From Streptomyces aureus (GTDB taxonomy: Bacteria > Actinomycetota > Actinomycetes > Streptomycetales > Streptomycetaceae): a stretch of 64,000 nt of DNA. Position 1 is the first letter of the stretch. Each line of letters begins with the position of its first letter. Position numbers and translations under genes: made by a program. Under the pieces are notes generated by a model that worked only from the letters and a program-made list of their open reading frames with translations, searched no databases and was not told the DNA's origin. Below are positions 9,534 through 16,973 of this stretch, piece by piece. The stretch lies in contig NZ_KL647039.1 of assembly GCF_000725495.1 (NCBI RefSeq), forward strand, positions 22,268-86,267, in the 5' to 3' direction.

Positions 9534-10328
9534 TCAGACCCCGGCGAGGGCCGGACCGGCGTGGGCCTTGCGGTCCTGCATCCGGGTCAGCCGGACGACG
9601 ACGGCGATCGCGAGGGCCGCGCTCACGATGTCGACGGCGTCGGCGAACAGCGCCTGGAGGGCGGCGTCCTGGAGGGCGTCGGCGGTCTCGGCCTTGCTCG
9701 AGGCGGAGGAGGCGAGACGGTCGACCGCCAGCCTGAGGATCCAGAACGCCCACCAGAAGTTGACGATCCCCTGCCGGTCCGGGTCGCCCGTGAGGCGGCT
9801 CGCGGCCCAGATCTCCGCCATGATCCGGCGCGGACGCACCAGGTTCACGAACGGGACGAACCATCCCCACCCGGCCCAGGACCGGGAGTAGGTGTGCCCG
9901 AAGGGGTTGAAGACCTCGGCGTTGACCCGCACCCGCAGGAACCAGATCAGATAGACGACGGCGGTCGCCACCAGGGCGGCCACCTGGGCGACACCGGCGA
10001 CGGCGTCGAGCGTGTCCGCCCGGTCGGCCCGCTGCGCGAGGCCGTCGAGGGGCCCGCCTCCCGCGAGGGCGCCCCGGAGGGCGTCCGCCACGTCGTACAG
10101 CGTGTAGTCCGCCCAGAGGGCGAAGAGGTCCGTGGCGATCACCAGGCCGAGCAGCGCGGCCACGGCCTTTCCGAGTCCGACGGGCGAGCGCAGCGCGGCG
10201 GGTCCGTTCGGCGGGGGAAGCGGCGGGAGCGGTGCGAGGGGGAGCCCGGACGGGTTCCCCTGCGCGGTGGCCCGGGCCGGCGCGGGCCCCTCCGGCGCCG
10301 GCTGCTGCGGTGTTGACGGCATGGTCAT
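9534..10328 (-). CDS. DUF4328 domain membrane protein
   Basis: A 264-residue integral membrane protein with a Pro/Ala-rich cytoplasmic N-terminus (about 50 residues), then helices near residues 52-75, 105-127, 145-160, 180-200 and 225-245. The DUF4328 signature is clear: YLIWFLRVRVNAEVFNP, GHTYSRSWAGWGWFVPFVN and PRRIMAEIWAAS. Start ATG 10328 has GGGGGG four bases upstream. The family is common in actinomycetes and has no established function. Confidence 0.9.
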   Translation of the reverse strand: MTMPSTPQQPAPEGPAPARATAQGNPSGLPLAPLPPLPPPNGPAALRSPVGLGKAVAALLGLVIATDLFALWADYTLYDVADALRGALAGGGPLDGLAQRADRADTLDAVAGVAQVAALVATAVVYLIWFLRVRVNAEVFNPFGHTYSRSWAGWGWFVPFVNLVRPRRIMAEIWAASRLTGDPDRQGIVNFWWAFWILRLAVDRLASSASSKAETADALQDAALQALFADAVDIVSAALAIAVVVRLTRMQDRKAHAGPALAGV

Positions 10329-10374
10329 GAGACCCCCCAGATCTGCCGCCACGACACGGTGACGGCACGAGAAA

Positions 10375-10407
10375 CCGGGCGCCCCCCTCCCCAGGGGTCA
10401 CGCCCGG
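10375..10407 (-). terminator. Hairpin between the hexosaminidase and DUF4328 genes
   Basis: CCGGGCG (10375-10381) pairs with CGCCCGG (10401-10407), with an inner CCCC/GGGG pairing. It sits 110 bases after the hexosaminidase stop and 47 bases before the DUF4328 start on the same strand, so it may be a terminator or a leader hairpin. Confidence 0.4.
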
Positions 10408-10518
10408 TACGTAGACAAGTAAGAGGAAGGTAAGGTTCCGGCCGCCTTTGCGTCCAGTCCCCGCCGACCAGCGGTTTGCCGGCACAGGGACCCTGCCCGC
10501 CCGCCGAGGGCGACCCGG

Positions 10519-12153
10519 TCAGCCCAGCCGGTCCGCCAGGGACTTGAACCGGGGCCACGACAGGGACGGCCGGCGGGGGTCCCAGAGTTTCTGGGTCAGG
10601 GCTCGGAGCGGCATGCGGATGCCGGCCGCGACCTGGTCCTGGGTCTGGGAGTTCGCCAGGTCGCACCAGACGGCGAGGGACCCGCCGAGGATCTGGGAGT
10701 CGTACGACGAGGAGACCGGCGTGGTCCCGCGCAGGACGAGCGGGGTCCACTGCTCGTAGATGCGCTGCCCGGTCGGGTAGACGAAGGTCTGGGGCTCACC
10801 GAGGACGTAGTACAGGTACTCGTCGTTGTAGTTGACGACCTTGCGGCCGGCGCTCAGATACTCCACCGGCTGCCGGGCCCCGAACTCCTTGCCGGTCCAG
10901 TACCCCACCCGCAGGCTCCCGTCGGCCTTGACGCTGCTGCTGCGGAAGAAGCCGTCGTTCCAGGCCCGTGCCGTACGGCCGTGCCCCTGCACCACCTTGG
11001 CCCGGTCGTTGAGCCAGCCGGTCGTGAGGTCGGCGACGCCCGCGCCGGGCCCGTACCTGCTGCGCGCCGCGGTCACGAGCTGCGGGAAGGAGGCCGCCGG
11101 GTTCGACACCGTCAGGGCCTGGTACTCGTCGCCGCCCAGATTCCAGTCGGTGCCGGGGAACAGGCCCGCGTACTCGTTCAGCAGATCGTCGACGATCTTC
11201 GCCGAGGCGGGCTTGGAGATGTCCACCGCGCCCCGGACGGGGACGCCCGAGACGTTGCGGAGCTGGAGGTCGGGGTGGGCCGCGATGACCGCGCCGAGGT
11301 GTCCCGGCGAGTCGATCTCGGGCACGACGGTGATGTGCCGGCTCGCCGCGAGGGCGACGATCCGGCGTACCTCGTTCTTCGTCAGATGCTCCCGCGACAC
11401 GATCTCGGGGTGCGTGTCGGACTCGATACGGAAGCCCTGGTCGTCGGAGAAGTGCAGACCGAGCTGATTGAATTTCAGGTCCCCCAGCTCGCGCACCCGG
11501 TCCTCGATCCAGGCCGCGGTGAAGTGCTTGCGCGCGGTGTCGAGCATGAACCCGCGGACCGGCTTGGCGGGCGCGTCGCGCACGACGCCCTCCGGCGCCG
11601 TGCCACCGCCGTGCACCTCCTGCTTGAGGGTGCGCGTTCCGTAGAAGACACCGGCCTCGCCGGGCCCGGTGACGGTGACCCGGCCGTTCTGCACCTTGAG
11701 GGTGTACGACTCCGGGCCGGCGTTCCCCTTGTCCAGGCCCAGTTCGACGTCGCCGTTCCTGGCGGCCGTCCGTCCGGCGTACGCCAGCTTCAGTTCGCCC
11801 GCGAGCAGCTTGCCCTCGTCGGCGAGGCGGTCGCTGTCCACGACCACCCGGCCACCGGCGGCCGGCCGCCAGCCGGGGCCGTGGGCCGCGGTGTGCTCGC
11901 GCACGGCGGGGATGGTGCGCGGCGCGGTGGAGAGGGGGTAGCTCCGGGTCGGCGAGGGACTGGCGGCGGCCACCGACGAGGACCGGTCGCCGGACGGGGA
12001 CTTCGCCCCGGCGGGCTGTCCGCCGCCGTCGGGCCAGACCGCGACGGCCACCGCGACGACACCGGCGACCGCCAGACCGCTCGCGACGAGCTTCCCCCGC
12101 CCGTTCCGTTCCGCCCGTCGCCGCCGCGGCGCCCGCCGCCTGCCAGTACTCAC
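10519..12153 (-). CDS. Beta-N-acetylhexosaminidase, GH20, membrane-anchored or secreted
   Basis: Exo-hydrolase releasing terminal N-acetylglucosamine from chitin fragments or wall glycans, 544 residues. A basic N-terminus is followed by one hydrophobic segment (residues 21-40, LVASGLAVAGVVAVAVAV) with no lipobox, so it is an N-terminally anchored or cleaved secreted protein. A Ser/Pro linker leads to the GH20b-like domain (about 75-195) and the GH20 barrel (about 198-510). The catalytic Asp-Glu pair is in WNLGGDEY (D342, E343); SDDQGFRIES and the PEIDSPGHLGA motif are also present. Start GTG 12153 has GAGG upstream. Seven ~28-bp repeats begin only 16 bases before the start. Confidence 0.93.
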   Translation of the reverse strand: MSTGRRRAPRRRRAERNGRGKLVASGLAVAGVVAVAVAVWPDGGGQPAGAKSPSGDRSSSVAAASPSPTRSYPLSTAPRTIPAVREHTAAHGPGWRPAAGGRVVVDSDRLADEGKLLAGELKLAYAGRTAARNGDVELGLDKGNAGPESYTLKVQNGRVTVTGPGEAGVFYGTRTLKQEVHGGGTAPEGVVRDAPAKPVRGFMLDTARKHFTAAWIEDRVRELGDLKFNQLGLHFSDDQGFRIESDTHPEIVSREHLTKNEVRRIVALAASRHITVVPEIDSPGHLGAVIAAHPDLQLRNVSGVPVRGAVDISKPASAKIVDDLLNEYAGLFPGTDWNLGGDEYQALTVSNPAASFPQLVTAARSRYGPGAGVADLTTGWLNDRAKVVQGHGRTARAWNDGFFRSSSVKADGSLRVGYWTGKEFGARQPVEYLSAGRKVVNYNDEYLYYVLGEPQTFVYPTGQRIYEQWTPLVLRGTTPVSSSYDSQILGGSLAVWCDLANSQTQDQVAAGIRMPLRALTQKLWDPRRPSLSWPRFKSLADRLG

Positions 12154-12168
12154 TCCGCCACCCTCGTC

Positions 12169-12369
12169 TCACAGCGCCCGTCCTCACGGCGCCCACTTCA
12201 CAGCGCCCGACTCCGAGCGCTCACCTCACCGCGCCCGTTCTCAAGGGCGCTCACTTCGCCGCGCCGGTCCTGACGGCGCTCACCTCACCGCGCCCGATCC
12301 CGAGCACTCACCTCACCGCGCCCGTCCTCACGGCGCCCACTTCACCGCGCCCGACTCCGAGCGCTCACC
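12169..12369. repeat. Seven tandem ~28-bp repeats upstream of the hexosaminidase
   Basis: Units start at 12169, 12198, 12226, 12256, 12285, 12313 and 12342 and are 28-30 bp long. Each opens with TCACMGCGCCCG or a near copy, then alternates between two tail types, one with CTCACGGCGCCCACT and one with CTCCGAGCGCTCACC. Units 6-7 almost repeat units 1-2, suggesting a 57-bp higher-order unit. The array ends 15 bases upstream of the GTG start, so it would lie in the leader or promoter of the hexosaminidase. Confidence 0.92.
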
Positions 12370-12691
12370 TCACCCTGCCGTGGCCGGGCCGGTACTCCGT
12401 TCAGGTGTACTCCGCCCGCGAGGCATCCGCCTCCCCGGGACACCCCGGCGGCCGCCTCACCGCTCCGCCCCGCCGCAAACTCTGCCCCGCCCGTCACCCC
12501 AACCGTCCACCAGGCGCTCCGAAACTCTCCCGTGCGGGTGAAATCCGGGCATCCGTCGGACAGGTCACGACACCGCTCGATAGCGTGAGCGGCACAGCTT
12601 TCACTTCTTCCCCTGCCGAAACACACGTATCGCACGCACGTCATGCTCACCCGACGGCGCGCGTCCCATCCCCCCACGCCGAGGACCCACG
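12370..12691. other. Gene-free stretch between repeats and the OHCU-like gene
   Basis: About 320 bases without a supportable gene. It should hold the promoters of the two divergent neighbours. Apart from the possible promoter at 12556-12592 I see nothing else. Confidence 0.5.
12556..12592 (+). promoter_or_regulatory. Possible promoter with inverted repeat for the OHCU-like gene
   Basis: TAGCGT (12581-12586) fits the Streptomyces -10 pattern, with a weak -35-like TCGGAC 19 bases upstream. The -10 lies inside a perfect inverted repeat, CCGCTC (12573-12578) and GAGCGG (12587-12592), which could be an operator. Evidence is from pattern only. Confidence 0.3.
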
Positions 12692-13282
12692 CTGACGTCT
12701 CCCCGTCTCCCACGCCTCCCCGGCCAGGTCGCCCTCCCTGAACAGAAGAGCGCGGTACCGTCCCCGGTCCGCCTCGACGGGTTCAACTCCGCACCCGCCG
12801 GAGAGGTCACCCGTGCCCTGCTCACCTGCTGCCACAGCCGGCGCTGGGTCCACCGTCTGGCCGACCACCGCCCCTACCCCGACCTCGGCTCCCTGCTGGC
12901 CGCGGCCGACGAGGCGGCGTACGACCTGACCCCCGCCGACCTGGCCGAAGCCCTGGCCGGCGAATCGCTCACGCCGCTCCCGGACGGCGCGTACTCCGCC
13001 GCCCACACCGCGCTCAGCGCCGCGCACGCCGCGTACGAGAGCAGATTCGGACATGTCTTCGTCATCTGTCTGGACGAATTCTCCCCCGGCGAGGCCCTCG
13101 ACCAGGTACTCGTCGGAATCCGGTCGCGCCTGGCGAACGACCCCGAGGAGGAGCGGGTCGTCACCGCCGACGAGCTGCGCCGACTGGCCCGCGGGCGGCT
13201 GACGCGCCTCGTCCGTCAGTTCGCCCACGAGCGCGAAACGCCGATATTCGGCGTCCGGAATAGCCCGAACGTGCCTGATTGA
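12692..13282 (+). CDS. OHCU-decarboxylase-like protein, CTG start, catalytic motifs lost
   Basis: A 196-residue protein resembling 2-oxo-4-hydroxy-4-carboxy-5-ureidoimidazoline decarboxylase, the last enzyme of urate breakdown to allantoin. Family features: FNSAPAGEVTRALLTCCHSRRW, the helix LGSLLAAADEAAYDLTPADL, YESRFGHVFVICLDEFS and LANDPEEERVVTADELRRLARGRL. The reading frame is open from 12584 and contains no ATG, GTG or TTG before the conserved region; the only near-start codon is CTG 12692, with GAGGA six bases upstream. The usual catalytic His motif HPxIG reads ESLTP (residues 91-95), and the following Glu-Gln motif is absent, so activity is doubtful. It lies 148 bases before sdhC on the same strand. 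Confidence 0.8.
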   Translation: MTSPRLPRLPGQVALPEQKSAVPSPVRLDGFNSAPAGEVTRALLTCCHSRRWVHRLADHRPYPDLGSLLAAADEAAYDLTPADLAEALAGESLTPLPDGAYSAAHTALSAAHAAYESRFGHVFVICLDEFSPGEALDQVLVGIRSRLANDPEEERVVTADELRRLARGRLTRLVRQFAHERETPIFGVRNSPNVPD

Positions 13283-13430
13283 TTGCCAGTTTGATCACAT
13301 TGATAGGGCCGCTGTAAGCGTTCCGACAACACGTCGCTACGATGGCCGGGGCCGGTGGACCGTACCCGGCCGGGCCCGACCGACAGAGAAGCCGGCGCGG
13401 CCCCAATCCCCGCTCCCGGAGGGTTCTTCC

Positions 13431-13811
13431 GTGCCGGCTGGAACGCTGTACCGCGGCCGGGAAGGAATGTGGTCCTGGGTGGCTCATCGAGTCACCGGCG
13501 TCCTCATCTTCTTCTTCCTGTTCGTACACGTGCTGGACACCGCTCTCGTCCGTGTCTCCCCCGAGGACTACGACAAGGTCGTAGCCACGTACAAGACGCC
13601 GATCGTCGCGCTGCTGGAGTACGGCCTCGTGGCCGCCATTCTCTTCCACGCGCTCAACGGTCTGCGTGTCATCGCCGTCGACTTCTGGTCCAAGGGCCCG
13701 CGCTACCAGAAGCAGATGCTCTGGTCCGTCGTCGGTATCTGGGTCGTGCTGATGTTCGGGGCGCTGTACCCCGTCCTCGGTCACGCATTCCGCGAAGTGT
13801 TCGGGAGCTGA
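13431..13811 (+). CDS. sdhC: Succinate dehydrogenase cytochrome b556 subunit
   Basis: Membrane anchor subunit of succinate:quinone oxidoreductase (complex II), 126 residues with three helices (about 20-42, 60-80, 96-116). HRVTGVLIFFFLFVHVLD near residue 17 carries the family Arg and a likely haem-ligand His; LFHALNGLRVIAVDF lies in the second helix. Start GTG 13431 has GGAGGG seven bases upstream. First gene of sdhCDAB; five bases separate it from sdhD. Confidence 0.95.
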   Translation: MPAGTLYRGREGMWSWVAHRVTGVLIFFFLFVHVLDTALVRVSPEDYDKVVATYKTPIVALLEYGLVAAILFHALNGLRVIAVDFWSKGPRYQKQMLWSVVGIWVVLMFGALYPVLGHAFREVFGS

Positions 13812-13816
13812 CGCAG

Positions 13817-14308
13817 ATGTCCACTACTGACACCGCCGCTTCCGGCATCGGCCCCGTCGAAGGCTCCGGCTCGTTCTCGGCCTACGGCGTCGACAACCCG
13901 GCCCCCCTCATCGAGGCCCCGCGCAAGCGCACCAAGAAGACGCCCAAGTCGACCCGCGGCAACTTCGAGATGTACGGCTGGCTCTTCATGCGCCTGTCCG
14001 GCATCGTCCTGGTCGTCCTGGTCCTCGGCCACCTGCTGATCCAGCTCGTCCTCGACGGCGGCGTCTCCAAGATCGGCTTCGCCTTCGTGGCGGGCCGCTG
14101 GGCGAGCCCCTGGTGGCAGGCCTGGGACCTCGCGATGCTGTGGCTCGCCATGCTGCACGGCTCCAACGGCCTGCGTACCGTCATCAACGACTACGCGGAG
14201 CGCACCACGACGCGCCTGTGGCTGAAGGGCCTGCTGTACACCGCCACGGTGTTCACGATCCTGCTGGGCACGCTGGTGATCTTCACCTTCGACCCGAACA
14301 TCCGCTAG
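13817..14308 (+). CDS. sdhD: Succinate dehydrogenase membrane anchor subunit
   Basis: Second membrane subunit of complex II, 163 residues. The first 55 residues are a polar cytoplasmic extension; helices follow near 57-77 ([20 protein letters not shown]), 97-117 and 136-156. GHLLIQ and [14 protein letters not shown] hold the haem- and quinone-site residues. Start ATG 13817 follows the sdhC stop by five bases; the ribosome site GGGAG is inside the sdhC end. Same operon as sdhC, sdhA and sdhB. Confidence 0.95.
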   Translation: MSTTDTAASGIGPVEGSGSFSAYGVDNPAPLIEAPRKRTKKTPKSTRGNFEMYGWLFMRLSGIVLVVLVLGHLLIQLVLDGGVSKIGFAFVAGRWASPWWQAWDLAMLWLAMLHGSNGLRTVINDYAERTTTRLWLKGLLYTATVFTILLGTLVIFTFDPNIR

Positions 14309-14331
14309 GCACGGGGCTGAGGCAACCACTG

Positions 14332-16086
14332 ATGAAGATCCACAAGTACGACACCGTCATCGTCGGCGCCGGCGGCGCGGGCATGCGCGCCGCCATCGAG
14401 GCGACGAAGCGCAGCCGCACCGCCGTGCTGACGAAGCTCTACCCCACCCGCTCCCACACGGGCGCGGCGCAGGGCGGCATGGCCGCCGCGCTCGCCAACG
14501 TGGAGGAGGACAACTGGGAGTGGCACACCTTCGACACGGTCAAGGGCGGTGACTACCTGGTCGACCAGGACGCCGCCGAGATCCTGGCGAAGGAGGCCAT
14601 CGACTCGGTCCTCGACCTGGAGAAGATGGGCCTGCCGTTCAACCGGACGCCCGACGGGACGATCGACCAGCGCCGCTTCGGCGGTCACTCCCGCAACCAC
14701 GGCGAGGCCCCGGTCCGCCGGTCCTGCTACGCCGCGGACCGCACCGGTCACATGATCCTCCAGACGCTGTACCAGAACTGCGTCAAGGAGGGCGTGGAGT
14801 TCTTCAACGAGTTCTACGTCCTCGACCAGCTCATCACCGAGGTCGACGGCGTCAAGCACTCGGCGGGCGTCGTCGCCTACGAGCTCGCGACCGGCGAGAT
14901 CCACGTCTTCCAGGCGAAGGCCGTGATCTACGCGTCCGGCGGCACCGGCAAGTTCTTCAAGGTGACCTCCAACGCGCACACCCTCACGGGTGACGGCCAG
15001 GCGGCCGTCTACCGTCGCGGGCTGCCGCTGGAGGACATGGAGTTCTTCCAATTCCACCCGACCGGCATCTGGCGCATGGGCATCCTGCTGACGGAGGGCG
15101 CCCGCGGTGAGGGCGGCATCCTCCGCAACAAGGACGGCGAGCGCTTCATGGAGAAGTACGCGCCGGTCATGAAGGACCTCGCGTCCCGTGACGTCGTGTC
15201 CCGCTCCATCTACACGGAGATCCGTGAGGGCCGCGGCTGCGGTCCCGAGGGCGACCACGTCTACCTCGACCTGACGCACCTCCCGCCGGAGCAGCTGGAC
15301 GCCAAGCTGCCCGACATCACGGAGTTCGCGCGGACCTACCTCGGCATCGAGCCCTACACGGACCCGATCCCGATCCAGCCCACCGCGCACTACGCCATGG
15401 GCGGCATCCCGACGAACGTCGAGGGTGAGGTCCTCTCGGACAACACCACCGTCGTCCCGGGCCTGTACGCCGCCGGTGAGGTCGCCTGTGTCTCCGTGCA
15501 CGGCGCCAACCGTCTCGGCACGAACTCGCTCCTGGACATCAACGTCTTCGGACGCCGTGCGGGCATCGCGGCCGCGGAGTACTCGGCGAAGGCCGGCTAC
15601 GTGGAGCTGCCGGAGAACCCGGCCGAGCAGGTCGTGAACCAGGTCGAGCGGCTGCGCAACTCCACGGGCACCGAGCGGGTCGCCGCGATCCGCCTGGAGC
15701 TCCAGGAGTGCATGGACGCCAACGTGATGGTGTTCCGCACCGAGCAGACGATCAAGACGGCCGTGGAGAAGATCGCGGAGCTCCGCGAGCGCTACAAGAA
15801 CGTCTCGGTCCAGGACAAGGGCAAGCGGTTCAACACCGACCTGCTGGAGGCCATCGAGCTGGGCAACCTGCTCGACCTGGCCGAGGTCATGGCCGTGTCC
15901 GCGCTCGCCCGCAAGGAGTCGCGCGGCGGTCACTACCGCGAGGACTACCCGAACCGCGACGACGTCAACTTCATGCGCCACACCATGGCGTACCGCGAGG
16001 TCGGCGAGGACGGCACCGAGTCCATCCGTCTCGACTACAAGCCGGTCGTCCAGACCCGCTACCAGCCGATGGAGCGTAAGTACTGA
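14332..16086 (+). CDS. sdhA: Succinate dehydrogenase flavoprotein subunit
   Basis: Catalytic subunit of complex II oxidising succinate to fumarate, 584 residues, full family length. N-terminal FAD motif [16 protein letters not shown], the [14 protein letters not shown] motif with the His for covalent [17 protein letters not shown], the active-site stretch FHPTGIW followed by [13 protein letters not shown], and [12 protein letters not shown]. Start ATG 14332 has GAGG nine bases upstream. The stop overlaps the sdhB start by one base, so sdhA and sdhB are coupled. Confidence 0.97.
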   Translation: MKIHKYDTVIVGAGGAGMRAAIEATKRSRTAVLTKLYPTRSHTGAAQGGMAAALANVEEDNWEWHTFDTVKGGDYLVDQDAAEILAKEAIDSVLDLEKMGLPFNRTPDGTIDQRRFGGHSRNHGEAPVRRSCYAADRTGHMILQTLYQNCVKEGVEFFNEFYVLDQLITEVDGVKHSAGVVAYELATGEIHVFQAKAVIYASGGTGKFFKVTSNAHTLTGDGQAAVYRRGLPLEDMEFFQFHPTGIWRMGILLTEGARGEGGILRNKDGERFMEKYAPVMKDLASRDVVSRSIYTEIREGRGCGPEGDHVYLDLTHLPPEQLDAKLPDITEFARTYLGIEPYTDPIPIQPTAHYAMGGIPTNVEGEVLSDNTTVVPGLYAAGEVACVSVHGANRLGTNSLLDINVFGRRAGIAAAEYSAKAGYVELPENPAEQVVNQVERLRNSTGTERVAAIRLELQECMDANVMVFRTEQTIKTAVEKIAELRERYKNVSVQDKGKRFNTDLLEAIELGNLLDLAEVMAVSALARKESRGGHYREDYPNRDDVNFMRHTMAYREVGEDGTESIRLDYKPVVQTRYQPMERKY

Positions 16087-16865
16087 TGGCTACTCCCACT
16101 CTGGACAAGGCGGACGCGGCCGGCGCACCCGAGCCCGGTTTCGCCGACTCCCCCTACATCACGGTCACGTTCCGCATCCGCCGGTTCAACCCGGAGGTCT
16201 CGGCGGAGTCGGTCTGGGAAGACTTCCAGCTGCAGATCGACCCCAAGGAGCGTGTCCTCGACGCGCTGCACAAGATCAAGTGGGACCAGGACGGCACGCT
16301 CACGTTCCGCCGCTCCTGTGCGCACGGCATCTGCGGGTCGGACGCCATGCGGATCAACGGCAAGAACCGTCTGGCCTGCAAGACGCTGATCAAGGACCTG
16401 AACCCCGCGAAGCCGATCACGGTCGAGGCCATCAAGGGCCTGACGGTGATGAAGGACCTCGTGGTCGACATGGACCCGTTCTTCCAGGCGTACCGCGACG
16501 TGATGCCCTTCCTCATCACGAAGGACACCAACGAGCCGACGCGCGAGCGTCTGCAGTCGGCCGAGGACCGCGAGCGGTTCGACGACACCACCAAGTGCAT
16601 CCTGTGCGCGGCGTGCACGTCGTCCTGCCCGGTGTTCTGGAACGACGGCCAGTACTTCGGTCCGGCCGCGATCGTGAACGCCCACCGCTTCATCTTCGAC
16701 TCGCGTGACGAGGCCGGGGAGCAGCGTCTGGAGATCCTCAACGACAAGGACGGTGTGTGGCGCTGCCGCACGACGTTCAACTGCACGGACGCCTGCCCGC
16801 GCGGTATCGAGGTCACCAAGGCGATCCAGGAAGTCAAGCGCGCGCTGATCACGCGCCGCATCTGA
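16086..16865 (+). CDS. sdhB: Succinate dehydrogenase iron-sulfur subunit
   Basis: Electron-transfer subunit of complex II, 259 residues. All three clusters are visible: the [2Fe-2S] site RRSCAHGICGSDAM and GKNRLAC, the [4Fe-4S] site CILCAACTSSCP, and the [3Fe-4S] site CRTTFNCTDACPRGI. ATG 16086 uses the last base of the sdhA stop. Last gene of the operon, followed 15 bases later by a perfect terminator hairpin. Confidence 0.97.
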   Translation: MATPTLDKADAAGAPEPGFADSPYITVTFRIRRFNPEVSAESVWEDFQLQIDPKERVLDALHKIKWDQDGTLTFRRSCAHGICGSDAMRINGKNRLACKTLIKDLNPAKPITVEAIKGLTVMKDLVVDMDPFFQAYRDVMPFLITKDTNEPTRERLQSAEDRERFDDTTKCILCAACTSSCPVFWNDGQYFGPAAIVNAHRFIFDSRDEAGEQRLEILNDKDGVWRCRTTFNCTDACPRGIEVTKAIQEVKRALITRRI

Positions 16866-16880
16866 CGCCTGCCGCCGTAC

Positions 16881-16920
16881 CCGAAGGGCCCCGCTCCTCT
16901 CCTGGAGCGGGGCCCTTCGG
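16881..16920 (+). terminator. sdh operon terminator, 17-bp perfect stem
   Basis: The sequence 16881-16897 (beginning CCGAAGGGCC) is the exact inverse complement of 16904-16920 around the loop TCTCCT. It sits between convergent genes and should stop transcription from sdhB; it is symmetrical and may act both ways. Confidence 0.92.
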
Positions 16921-16973
16921 CGTGTCCGGCCGGCCCCGGGCCGGCGGGGTCCGCGCGGTCGGGGCGGGTGCGG

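Noticed and set aside
12169..12369. CRISPR array
   Set aside because: Units are directly adjacent with no unique spacers; it is a simple tandem repeat.
12405..12695. 96-codon open frame upstream of the OHCU-like gene
   Set aside because: No ribosome site, Pro/Arg/Ser-rich, and it ends where the conserved gene starts in another frame.
14305..15981. 558-codon open frame antisense to sdhA
   Set aside because: sdhA is certain, and the antisense product is a low-complexity Val/Asp/Arg-rich sequence.
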